This document shows positions 6,771-14,254 of a stretch of DNA of 14,254 nt, piece after piece. The notes beneath the pieces were generated by a model, which saw nothing but the letters and a program-made list of their open reading frames with translations, was not told where the DNA came from and made no database searches. Position 1 is the first letter of the stretch; the number at the start of each line of letters is the position of its first letter. Position numbers and translations under genes: made by a program. The stretch comes from Circinella minor (lineage: Eukaryota; Mucoromycota; Mucoromycetes; Mucorales; Lichtheimiaceae): positions 1 through 14,254 of the forward strand of contig JAEPRB010000455.1 in assembly GCA_016758965.1 (NCBI GenBank), given 5' to 3'.

Positions 6771-7180
6771 CAGTGAGCCTAAATTTTTGGGTAGTAAACC
6801 TTCCTTATTTGGATTTTTGGGTACTTAGCCACTGAAATTTGGGTACTTTGCCACTGAACGAGCCCAGAAGTACCTAAAAACTACCCAAAAGTGCCTGAAG
6901 GAAGGTACCTTTCTTTTTTCTTTTTAAATTTTTGTTTATTTTTGAGTACTATGATGCACCTCATTCTGCTTAATAATACCCCGTACTCTAGTCAACATTA
7001 TCAGTTATGAATTTTATATGATATTGAAATTTAATAACAAAAAATAACAAGAATAAGAGTAAAGCTATAAGGCCCAAAAGGACCCAAACATTGACTTCTT
7101 CTATTTTACTTGTACCAGAAAAATTGACTGCTTCACTTTTATTACTGAAAATGGAAGTACCCAAAAATTATGGCACCCTA
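6771..7180. mobile_element. about 410 bp non-coding terminal-inverted-repeat element
   Basis: The left end reads CAGTGAGCCTAAATTTTTGG (6771). The right end, reverse-complemented, reads AGGGTGCCATAATTTTTGGG. These match through (C)GTG-GCC-TAA-TTTTTGGGTA with small differences. Inside, a unit TTTGGGTACTTWGCCACTGAA occurs twice head to tail (about 6815-6858) and AGTACC/ACTACCC words appear inverted. No coding frame is seen. The CAGT start suggests a Tc1/mariner-pogo type MITE, but TA duplications at both ends are not clear. Confidence 0.45.
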
Positions 7181-7341
7181 TTAAAACTCTCCTATTATGT
7201 AACTATATGGCGTTTTTTATTGAAAAAAAGTGATATATATAATATACGTATAATAAAATAATAATATTTACTGTATGTAATATCAATGGTTGTATAGTAT
7301 AAGTTTATATGTATCGGTTTGTTCATTTTGGAAAATTAAAT

Positions 7342-8165
7342 TCATTGGTTATTATTATTTAACAGAGGGCATGTTTCTCGTCCTGTTCTGCCGACACAAG
7401 TATTACTATGACATGTTTTACAATGTCTCACACGTGGTGGTGCATGTAAACCATTAAAGGTACTAGTACGTGAAGAAGGAGTAGCGTATGTAAAAGGAAA
7501 TGGTGAATAAACCAATTGTTGTGGTAGATATGAATTATAAAATATTGTTGGTTCGATTGTATATGTTGTACTATTATTATGTATTATTTCGTTTAAAGAT
7601 GATGTGCTGGTGAAATTAGCGTGCTCAGTGTTGCTTGTCTCTTCTTCTGTTAATGGTGATGATGATGATGATAATGATGATGAAACAGTTACTTCATCAA
7701 TAATAGTTTGAAGTCTAAGTATTTTAAGAGCAGCTGGATTTTGTGCTTTCTTGATGGAGAGCTTAAATCCTGGTGCAAAGTTTTCCATTTGCTCTTTATA
7801 GCTATTTTTTGTTAAATGTATATTTTGATACTCACACCATTTGGCATGGTAACCACGTAAATGTTCAGGTGTGCTTTATAAAAAATAGACTTTCTATCAA
7901 CAAAAGCTGACCATAATTTTGAAAAATTGTCAAAATCAGGTTGTTGGTTACGTTGTAGTTGCTGAGGAAAATGTTGTCGAATGAGCGAGTTGTATTTGTT
8001 GCGTTCAACCTGGGTTTGTATAGGGATAATAGCATGAGCAGCACCTTGACGTTGAGCTATAAATCTATATTGTGATCCAGCTGTATGCGCCATAGAACTA
8101 TGTAATATAATCAATGAAGCTAAATCGGTTAAATTATAGTTTATCAGACATATTTCATACTCCAA
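7342..8165 (-). pseudogene. copy B C-terminal domain: KLWSA block and one zinc knuckle
   Basis: Two minus-strand frames. The first (8165-7838) has QYRFIAQRQGAAHAIIPIQT and DFDNFSKLWSAFVDRKSIFY, aligning with copy A's QYEYLKEKQG...AMTPIHT and KLWSAEANGKMIYY. The second (7793-7342) has FAPGFKLSIKKAQNPAALKI, a Ser/Thr-rich spacer (short TCA-type codon repeat near 7655-7685) and one knuckle CKTCHSNTCVGRTGRETC of exactly the copy A pattern, ending NNNNQ. A 44-nt GT-AG intron (7837-7794) would join MPNE to QMENF. There is no ATG at the 5' end and a stop lies just upstream. Likely the displaced last exon(s) of the decayed copy at 10131-12245, or of a separate copy. Confidence 0.6.
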
Positions 8166-8983
8166 TATAATGTCTAATTATTTTTTACTACAAAATTGAA
8201 TTTTTCTATAAATTTAAAATAATAATGTCAAAATATAATAAAAAAATGTGATAATTGTAATTATAAAATGCCAGTTTATTATGATTATAAAGATATAAAA
8301 AGTAGAAATTAATCTTTATTTTCATTACTATTTAAAAAATATATATATAATTAATCTGATTAATATCTATTTCTGTTTTACTTAATTTAATCTTAATTAT
8401 AAATTATAATTAATGATTAAATATTTAAATGAATTGGTATCTAAATTATTTACTTTTTAGAAATAATCAAAAAATGAATATAAGATATTTGATATTTTTG
8501 TAAGTTATTTTAAGATATATCTAAAAATGGTACACTATGGATAAAAATTAAAATATTATAAATGTAAACAATTTACTTCAATATTTAAAAATACTATATT
8601 TTATAAATCAAATTTACCAATACTTAAAATTCTATACATATTAATTACCTGTTACTTTTTTTATAATTTATCGGAAAAGTTAATGGTAAATAATACTCTT
8701 AATAAAAAGAAAGTAAAATAGTATTAAAACATATGGAATAAAAAACTTTTTATATAATTATTTATTAGAATGCCAATAGAGAAAGAAATATTCTAATAAT
8801 AATATCTGGGATGAAGTATTTAAGATTATTAAGAAAGAAAACAAAAAATTATCCAAAAAATATGAAGTAATAAATAAAGATATTCTATTTAAAAATTTAA
8901 ATCTTATACACCCACCCAAATACAAAGATAATTTAGATTATAAGTAATATTACAGATAACTTATAAAAGACCTAAAGATATTA
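8166..8983. other. very AT-rich spacer; one faint coding remnant
   Basis: Almost pure A/T with no supported gene. On the plus strand, about 8811-8946 is open for some 45 codons (WDEVFKIIKKENKKLSKKYE ... HPPKYKDNLDYK) and ends in TAA. It looks more protein-like than its surroundings, but I do not recognise it. It stops about 37 bp before the left end of the 8984-9776 element, so it could be a host or element sequence cut by that insertion. Confidence 0.35.
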
Positions 8984-8994
8984 CAGTCATCGCT

Positions 8995-9041
8995 CGATAT
9001 AACGATACACCCCGTCAGACCAAAAGTGTATCGTTATATCG
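8995..9041. repeat. perfect 16-bp inverted repeat in the left end of the element
   Basis: CGATATAACGATACAC (8995-9010) and GTGTATCGTTATATCG (9026-9041) are exact reverse complements around a 15-base loop. The arms contain the motif of the terminal repeat, so this could be a folded transposase-binding region. Confidence 0.85.
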
Positions 9042-9622
9042 AATTATCGTTATATCGAATTCTTGACCTGAGTTATAATGATCGGATAAAATGTCATCCA
9101 TATGTACTTGGCCTTATTTGTATCTATATGTCTTGTAAAAAGACTAAACTCTAGAACTTTATATTGTCCATACTAAAAATAAGCTATAAAAATAAAACAG
9201 TTCTTTTTTTTTGTATAGTTTTCTTTATTAAATATTCCTTGTCTTATTACTTCTAAATTAATTGCGACTACATGATCACATATAATTAATTCTGATCATC
9301 TATAAGAAAAAAAATGTGAGTATCATATTATGATAAGTATCAAAAACCGTCTACATATTATTGTTTACAAATCCATGCCAATTGACAAAGAAAAAGTTAG
9401 ACAAGCATAATTGGGGAAAACAAATCTAATTTTTACAAGAAAGAAGCAGAAGCAGAATATCACTTGCTTTCTTTTTTGTGGAAAAGACGGTGCCTGAAGA
9501 TAAATTTGATATTCAAATTATTAAGACTTGACAAAAATGTTTAAGAACTAAAGTTAGAACATAAAAAAATGCCCAACAAACTAGTATTATTTCCTTTTTA
9601 AAAAAATAAAGATGTTATTTGT

Positions 9623-9770
9623 CCGCTCGATATAACGATATTTTTGCTAAAACCCTATCGGATATCGTTATATAAAATTAACGATATTTCCCTGCTTAAT
9701 CTGTCTTGCACTCCAAAACCCTATCATTATATCGAAATATCGTTATATCGAATATCGTTATAGCGAGCGG
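9623..9770. repeat. inner 148 bp segment with near-perfect inverted ends
   Basis: CCGCTCGATATAACGATAT at 9623 faces ATATCGTTATAGCGAGCGG ending at 9770; 18 of 19 bases match after reverse complement. Two AAACCCTATC words and several TATCGTTATAT words lie inside. Either a nested mini-element or a duplicated end of the larger 8984-9776 element. Confidence 0.55.
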
Positions 9771-9778
9771 TAACTGTA

Positions 9779-10130
9779 TATAATAATAAAAGGTGGATAA
9801 ATATATATGATAATAATGGAAAAACTCTATTTTTAAATACAACTTTGTAAAAGATATTTGAAGAAGCTTTGTTCTAATAAAATTATTTATTTATATTCAA
9901 TGATAATTTTAATATAATGGATGTAATTTTTTTTAAAAAAAGATACTATTATACCTATGATATTAAAGTTAATATTTAGATGAAAGTATAAACATATATA
10001 AATTTATATATATAAAATTGTTGATGAAGACATTGAAATCAAGCTTTGATAAAAAAATTATGTATTTTAAGATTTCTAAAGAAAAAATTAATAAATATTA
10101 GAGTATGTATGTCAAAGTATAATATAACTG
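9779..10130. other. AT-rich spacer, no gene seen
   Basis: A/T-rich sequence with frequent stops in all frames. Nothing recognisable of the copy B C-terminal domain is left here, although this is where its continuation would be expected. Confidence 0.4.
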
Positions 10131-10397
10131 CTAAATCATATCAAAATGTCCTACTTTTTGTAAATAATAATAAATTTTCTGTTGCACGGATGTTATAAAG
10201 ATCCATAAGTGACCGAGGTAGAGTAGAAATTCCAAAGCTTTCAACATAGTCAGCAAGATAAAGGGCGTATTTATGTACCCCTGGTTCATTATAAACGGCT
10301 GGTAATCCAAGCTGTTGATGTAAATCATTTATATGTTGTGTGAGCCATAGCTAATAATGTCCTTTGTGAATTTTACCATGTCTTTCATTGTTCCCAC

Positions 10398-10458
10398 CTA
10401 AAACATAATAATTAATTAGTTTACATATAATCATTTTTTAACAATTGAATATACATAC
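10398..10458 (-). other. copy B intron at the position shared with copy A (61 nt)
   Basis: GTATGT donor after ...CAT AAC ATC AAT and TTTTAG acceptor before GTG GGA ACA, phase 0. Same residue position as copy A intron 4 (HNTK/VGT). Confidence 0.7.
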
Positions 10459-10824
10459 ATTGATGTTATGGTGCAATCGATAATCAGCAAGAACAGCATC
10501 AGCTAATGCTGGACTAGCACCAAAAGACCCAAACTTCCGAATTACGTTCTGATGAATCCCTCCCTCTAAAGAATTGGTTCCTTGACAGCAGCGGTATAAT
10601 ATGAGTCCATCGCGATCTTGTTACATTTTGAAATAGAATGAATAACCAGGAGGATCTGACACATGGCCTTCATGAATCGATCATAAAACATTTTTAGACT
10701 GCTTCTAAGCCTCATTATCAAAATATCAAATAATAGACGTCCAGTTCTTGCACATTTCAAAGGGCCATATGTTTCAAACAAGTTTTTACAACAGGATATA
10801 AGATTTCAGGTGGGAGAACAGTAC

Positions 10825-10915
10825 CTAAAGAAATTATTACATAATAACATTGTTATATTACGTATCAATTATATACTGCTAACTAATGAAGCTGCCACCA
10901 CCAATAATTGCTTAC
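10825..10915 (-). other. copy B intron absent from copy A (91 nt)
   Basis: GTAAGC donor and TTCTTTAG acceptor. Splicing joins FRRVKR to TVLPPEILYPVV, the counterpart of copy A's uninterrupted KRVKRVVPPPQELIPIV. Unspliced, the frame stops. Confidence 0.65.
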
Positions 10916-11351
10916 GTTTTACACGACGGAATATCCATCCCGGGTTTTTAATAGCTTTTTATCCTATGTTATTTGATTCTGTGTCAAAACATCCTCAACC
11001 TTGTTTTTATCTTCTTCATCAATAACAAAAAGTGCATCTCGTAGCTTTCTTGAAAAATCATTTGCAAGACGGTGTCTTCAGGGTACTTTGATTTGATCCA
11101 GTAGATGAAAAACATCCTTAAGTACTCTTAGGTGAATGGGTTCTTCAGATGGTAGTTGTTCAGGAAGAGAGGAAAATTGTTGAATTCCAATTTCTCTGCT
11201 TTCTTCTCTATTTGGGATGTACTTAGATCTTGATTATGTGATGGTAGTTTATTATCCTAGAGAATAGAAGTAATATTGTCATTACTGTTCTAATCATTAT
11301 CTGGCGGCATAAGAGTATTGTCATTATTAACTTGTTCACTGTCAAATATTT

Positions 11352-11426
11352 CTAGTTTTCAGTATATTTAAGCGAATTAGCACGAGAATAAGAATAAAAT
11401 GTGTTAATTAAGTATACAACACATAC
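11352..11426 (-). other. copy B intron absent from copy A (75 nt)
   Basis: GTATGT donor and AACTAG acceptor. Joins IGISTS to QIFDSEQVNNDNTLM in the low-complexity linker after the exonuclease. Confidence 0.5.
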
Positions 11427-11744
11427 GTGATGTAGATATACCAATATTTGATTGTTCATTGCTACCAGTTTCTTTAACAACGTTTTGAGTGTTGTTTTGG
11501 ATTTCAACAGGATGTGATGTATGTAGATCACATAATCTAGCAACTATTCTGAAAGGAACTTGATCATATTCAGAAAGAGGTTTACCATCTCTATCTACTG
11601 CATTTGGTACCAAAATCTGTTTTACAGTGACTATAACTTGAGCCTTCATTAACTTTTTATCACCATATTTATCATGCTGACAGCTGATTTCTCTATAAGC
11701 AGCAGGTTGAACCATAGACCAGGGATGATAAGAAATAGATGTAC

Positions 11745-11835
11745 CTATTGAATTGAGTAAATATATATCAGAATAGAAATAATATAAACCACAGCAACTT
11801 TTAAATAGACTCATATAATGCAATGCTATATATAC
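11745..11835 (-). other. copy B intron absent from copy A (91 nt)
   Basis: GTATAT donor and TCAATAG acceptor, phase 1. Splicing gives RISKPVNEGTSISYHPWSM, aligning with copy A's continuous INQPVTKATPHETYVSFYPG, just after Exo III. Confidence 0.65.
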
Positions 11836-12245
11836 CTTCATTTACTGGTTTTGATATACGCTTTCCTATTACTTCATTCTGTTTTAATTTGTGATAAATT
11901 TGTAGACCAGTCCAAGCATCTAATGCAGCATATTCCTTTTGCGTGTCAGATAATTCCATAGCACCCCAATCACTGAGTTGAATGTTGTTATCTTTTGGTA
12001 AAAACCGTTTCAAAACTCGGGCGTAAATTTCAAATAAGCTTATTCTTTGAGTATCAATTGCTCCTCGTTCTTTGCAAAATCTAGCAATGTCATATCCTCC
12101 AACACAAGTACCGGAAACAAGCCCAAAGTCACGCTCAAGGCTCAATCTTATTCAAATCACCTTGTATAGCACGTCCAATCTTGATAATATTTGAATTTGA
12201 TACGGTGCATACTGACTTAAACTGTCAAAATAATTTGGATCCCGA

Positions 12246-12913
12246 CATAAAAACTTGATTGCTATGAAATATTTTTGACATCAAGTAATCAACTTTTTGG
12301 CACATGGAGCATGTTTATTTTTGTATTCTAAATCTATCGCTCGTTTTGTTTTTCAAAAAAACTTATTTTTCATCGAGTTCATAGCCTTCAAAGTTTTGTC
12401 GGAATGTGAAAGTTTACTAAGTAAAGCTAAGAAATCGACATAGGGATTCTGAGGGAGATAGAATGGCAAAAGCAGTGTGTAACAGTAGACAGCTTGTGGG
12501 TAATAAATTAGCCGTTACTATGTATTTGTCAGCAAATAAAATATGTATTTCATCCACTTAAATTGACCGGTCAAACATTATTTCCGCTTAAAATAAATAT
12601 GAAAACCAATCAAAGAATATTATTTATTATTATTAATCATCCGGACAAAAAGAAAATTATAGAAAAATAGAGATTACGTAGTAACAGTTGTTATAAATAG
12701 TTTCAGAGAATGATCTAGAAATAATGATGTAACAATCAAATATAATAGGTTATCTTATCTATTTATAAAAGATAGTTTAGCCATACTCAGGTAACATAAA
12801 ATAAGAAAAGATATAAAAGAGTGGTGATTTTATTTCAAATATGAAGATTCTCAACTAGTTTATTTACAACAGTTTTACATATTTATTTTACTTTATTTTT
12901 ATTGATTATTACT
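12246..12913. other. spacer between copy B and the Tc1-like gene, no gene seen
   Basis: No supported coding region. A short minus-strand stretch near 12290-12345 (AIDLEYKNKHAPCAKKLI) might be a degraded continuation of copy B, but I cannot assign it. Near 12555-12600, CCACTTAAATTG and TTCCGCTTAAAATAAAT resemble units of the 150-540 array (TCCGCTTATGATAAAT). This may be the end region of the plus-strand element that starts at 12914. No inverted partner can be checked because the window ends first. Confidence 0.4.
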
Positions 12914-14254
12914 ATGGGTCCTTTGACTAAACAACAAAAACGTGTCCGAGAACAATTGAAGTATTCAACCAATGGTCGTTTTACAAAACTTCCCCGTACA
13001 GAGGAAATCAATGTAACTGATATATCAAGCAATTCTGAAATTCCAGTAGAGAATGATTTTGAAATCCTTGCAGCACTTGAAGTAGAGGAAGAGCGCGAAG
13101 TAGCTGAAGTAATAAAGGAAGATTTAAAACCTAGTTTTCCTATTAAATGGAATGAAAGTGAAGCTAGCTCTTCTCGTGGAAAATATTGGGGCAATAGTAG
13201 AACTATAAAATATTATCATGAGGAACAAGCTTTAAAGAAAAAGAAGGGTAACCATGAGATAACCGATTTCTTCAAAAAAGCAGTGGACAACAAGAATAGT
13301 AATGATAATGATGATAATGATGATAATAATGATGAATTAGAGGCTCCTCTACCTTTAATGACGATTCAAGAAGCCTATGATCGATTGACCCCTATAGTTA
13401 CACCCATTATGAATGCTAAAAAAGATGATGAAAGGGCAATGGGTGATTATGAACTTAGAAAGTATTCTGGTGTTCATGTTTATCTCGGCGAACGTATTAA
13501 AAAAACACCAGTAATGAAAGCATCTCAAATAGCAGCAAAAAGAGTATGGATTACCCCATCAAATCATTACCGTGCTCGAGCTATTAGATTATATGCAAAC
13601 GAGTATTTACACTCTGGCAAGATTTCGGTACACCAACAGAGAAAACATGTCAAACGAGCTTCGCTTTTAAGTAACGAGGATGTAAAACAAGCAGCTCAAC
13701 AATGGCTAATTACCACTAAACCAGAGAAAAGAGGCATTCCTGAGTTACTAAAGTACTTAAACCAGACTGTAATTCCAAATATTTTTATTGTTCCTGGTCA
13801 TATTTCAGCTTCTGTCTTATGGAACTATATGGTTGAATGGGGATATAGCTACCGTGCGAATAAGAAGACTTTATATTATGATGGCCATGAACGTCATGAT
13901 GTTATTGAATATAGAAAAGAATGGGCATCTAAGATGGTTGAATACAGTCGTTTTATGGAAACATATGATGAAAATGATGTGAACAAGGTCACTCCACCAG
14001 TTTTACCAGAAGGTCAAAAACAAATTATTATGGTTACGCAGGATGAAAGTACATTTTATAGTAATGAATCACCAGCTAATCTCTGGCTACTTAAAAATGA
14101 AAACCCGATTCGAAATAAGTCCCCTGGTGGATCAATAATGGTCAGCGAATTTCAGTGCCCTTGTCATGGAACAATGCGAATTAAAAACTGGAAGTCGCGA
14201 AAGTTTTTTTATGCTGGTACAAATCGCGATGGGTATTGGACATGGAAAGACATG
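12914..14254 (+). CDS. Tc1/mariner-like DDE transposase, 3' end outside the window
   Basis: Uninterrupted plus-strand frame of 447 codons from ATG 12914 to the window edge; no other ATG lies between it and the upstream TGA at 12842. N-terminal basic start MGPLTKQQKRVREQLKYS, acidic stretch, then YWGNSRTIKYYHEEQALKKK and ITDFFKK (common in fungal members), and an Asn/Asp repeat (13288-13335). A helix-turn-helix-like region follows (about residues 195-290, VWITPSNHYRARAIRLYANE onward), then WGYSYRANKKTLYYDGHERH with HDVIEYRKEW. The first catalytic Asp is residue 377 in MVTQDESTFYSN, then GGSIMVSEF. The second Asp and Glu should lie beyond 14254. The known part is undamaged, so this copy could be intact. 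The 'DDE_3-like, GHER-DV-YR' group is assigned from memory. Confidence 0.8.
   Translation, partial: MGPLTKQQKRVREQLKYSTNGRFTKLPRTEEINVTDISSNSEIPVENDFEILAALEVEEEREVAEVIKEDLKPSFPIKWNESEASSSRGKYWGNSRTIKYYHEEQALKKKKGNHEITDFFKKAVDNKNSNDNDDNDDNNDELEAPLPLMTIQEAYDRLTPIVTPIMNAKKDDERAMGDYELRKYSGVHVYLGERIKKTPVMKASQIAAKRVWITPSNHYRARAIRLYANEYLHSGKISVHQQRKHVKRASLLSNEDVKQAAQQWLITTKPEKRGIPELLKYLNQTVIPNIFIVPGHISASVLWNYMVEWGYSYRANKKTLYYDGHERHDVIEYRKEWASKMVEYSRFMETYDENDVNKVTPPVLPEGQKQIIMVTQDESTFYSNESPANLWLLKNENPIRNKSPGGSIMVSEFQCPCHGTMRIKNWKSRKFFYAGTNRDGYWTWKDM

Larger units (their letters stand above)
8984..9776. mobile_element. 793 bp TA-flanked Tc1/mariner-pogo type element, no transposase
   Basis: The left end is CAGTCATCGCTCGATATAAC and the right end, reverse-complemented, is CAGTTACCGCTCGCTATAAC: 17 of 20 match and both continue GATA. 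TA lies immediately outside each end (8982-8983 and 9777-9778), the expected target duplication of the Tc1/mariner superfamily. Both ends carry extra copies of TATCGTTATATCGAA. The roughly 550 bp centre shows no coding frame of useful length, so it is a non-autonomous or internally decayed element. It sits between the two parts of copy B. Confidence 0.7.
10131..12245 (-). pseudogene. copy B: decayed transposase with exonuclease domain
   Basis: Reading 12245 downwards: Exo II block IIKIGRAIQGDLNKI, a frameshift near 12150, RDFGLVSGTCVGGYDIARFC, Exo III KEYAALDAWTGLQIYHKL (Tyr/Asp kept); intron; SISYHPWSMVQPAAYREI and a long linker; intron; acidic linker with stops; VLKDVFHLLDQIKVP then TGA, RKLRDALFVIDEED; NPGWIFRRVKR, intron, TVLPPEILYPVVK; frameshift; LFETYGPLKCARTG; GHVSDPPG; a TAA; YRCCQGTNSLEGGIHQN (catalytic Glu kept, preceding Arg changed to Gln); ADAVLADYRLHHNIN; shared intron; VGT, a frameshift, NERHGKIHKGHY then TAG, and ISTLPRSLMDLYNI. 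Several stops and frameshifts make this a clear pseudogene. AT-hook, DUF6729, D1 and D2 are not found upstream, so it is truncated at its 5' side; Exo I is not recognisable. Confidence 0.75.

Noticed and set aside
12883..13194. Minus-strand 103-codon frame
   Set aside because: Antisense shadow of the plus-strand Tc1-like transposase, whose much longer frame has family motifs.
1..14254. tRNA, rRNA, riboswitch or bacterial operon features
   Set aside because: No cloverleaf with a recognisable T-arm, no rRNA-like blocks and no Shine-Dalgarno-style gene spacing were seen.

Overview
The window looks like nuclear DNA of an early-diverging fungus, most likely an arbuscular mycorrhizal (Glomeromycotina, Rhizophagus-like) genome. 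The reasons are strong AT richness, short GT-AG introns, long spacers of near-random A/T, and transposase types that I know mainly from such genomes (DUF6729-type proteins with a 3'-5' exonuclease domain). I recognise no host housekeeping gene. Every gene I can identify belongs to a mobile element or is the remains of one. The species call is inference.

Layout: (1) positions 1-700 hold a scrap of a MULE-like transposase on the minus strand, a divergent 22-23 bp tandem array, a tiny element-like segment, a 28-base T run and a hairpin. (2) Positions 883-6051 hold one large split transposase gene on the minus strand (copy A). I reconstruct it as five exons: an AT-hook N-terminus, a short duplicated exon, a DUF6729 zinc-binding domain, a DDE core in which a complete DEDDy 3'-5' exonuclease sits between the second Asp and the Glu, and a C-terminal domain ending in three identical-pattern zinc knuckles. 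One frameshift (about 4222-4275) and one in-frame TAG (2678-2680) interrupt it. (3) Positions 6600-7180 hold short palindromes and a roughly 410 bp non-coding terminal-repeat element. (4) Positions 7342-12245 hold a decayed second copy (copy B, also minus strand). Its C-terminal domain (7342-8165) is separated from the exonuclease/DDE part (10131-12245) by about 2 kb of AT-rich DNA that contains a 793 bp TA-flanked inverted-repeat element. (5) From 12914 to the window end, a plus-strand, Tc1/mariner-like DDE transposase ORF runs off the edge.

How it fits together: copy A and copy B are paralogues of one transposon family in the same orientation, so each helps interpret the other. Shared blocks include the exonuclease, GHVSDPPG, GTNS(V/L)EGG, VGT and the KLWSA/FYK region with its zinc knuckles. 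They share one intron position, but copy B has at least three introns where copy A has one uninterrupted exon. The most interesting feature is the transposase with a nested exonuclease. Neither copy reads as intact, so activity would have to come from related copies elsewhere. I see no tRNA, rRNA, CRISPR array or cellular operon.
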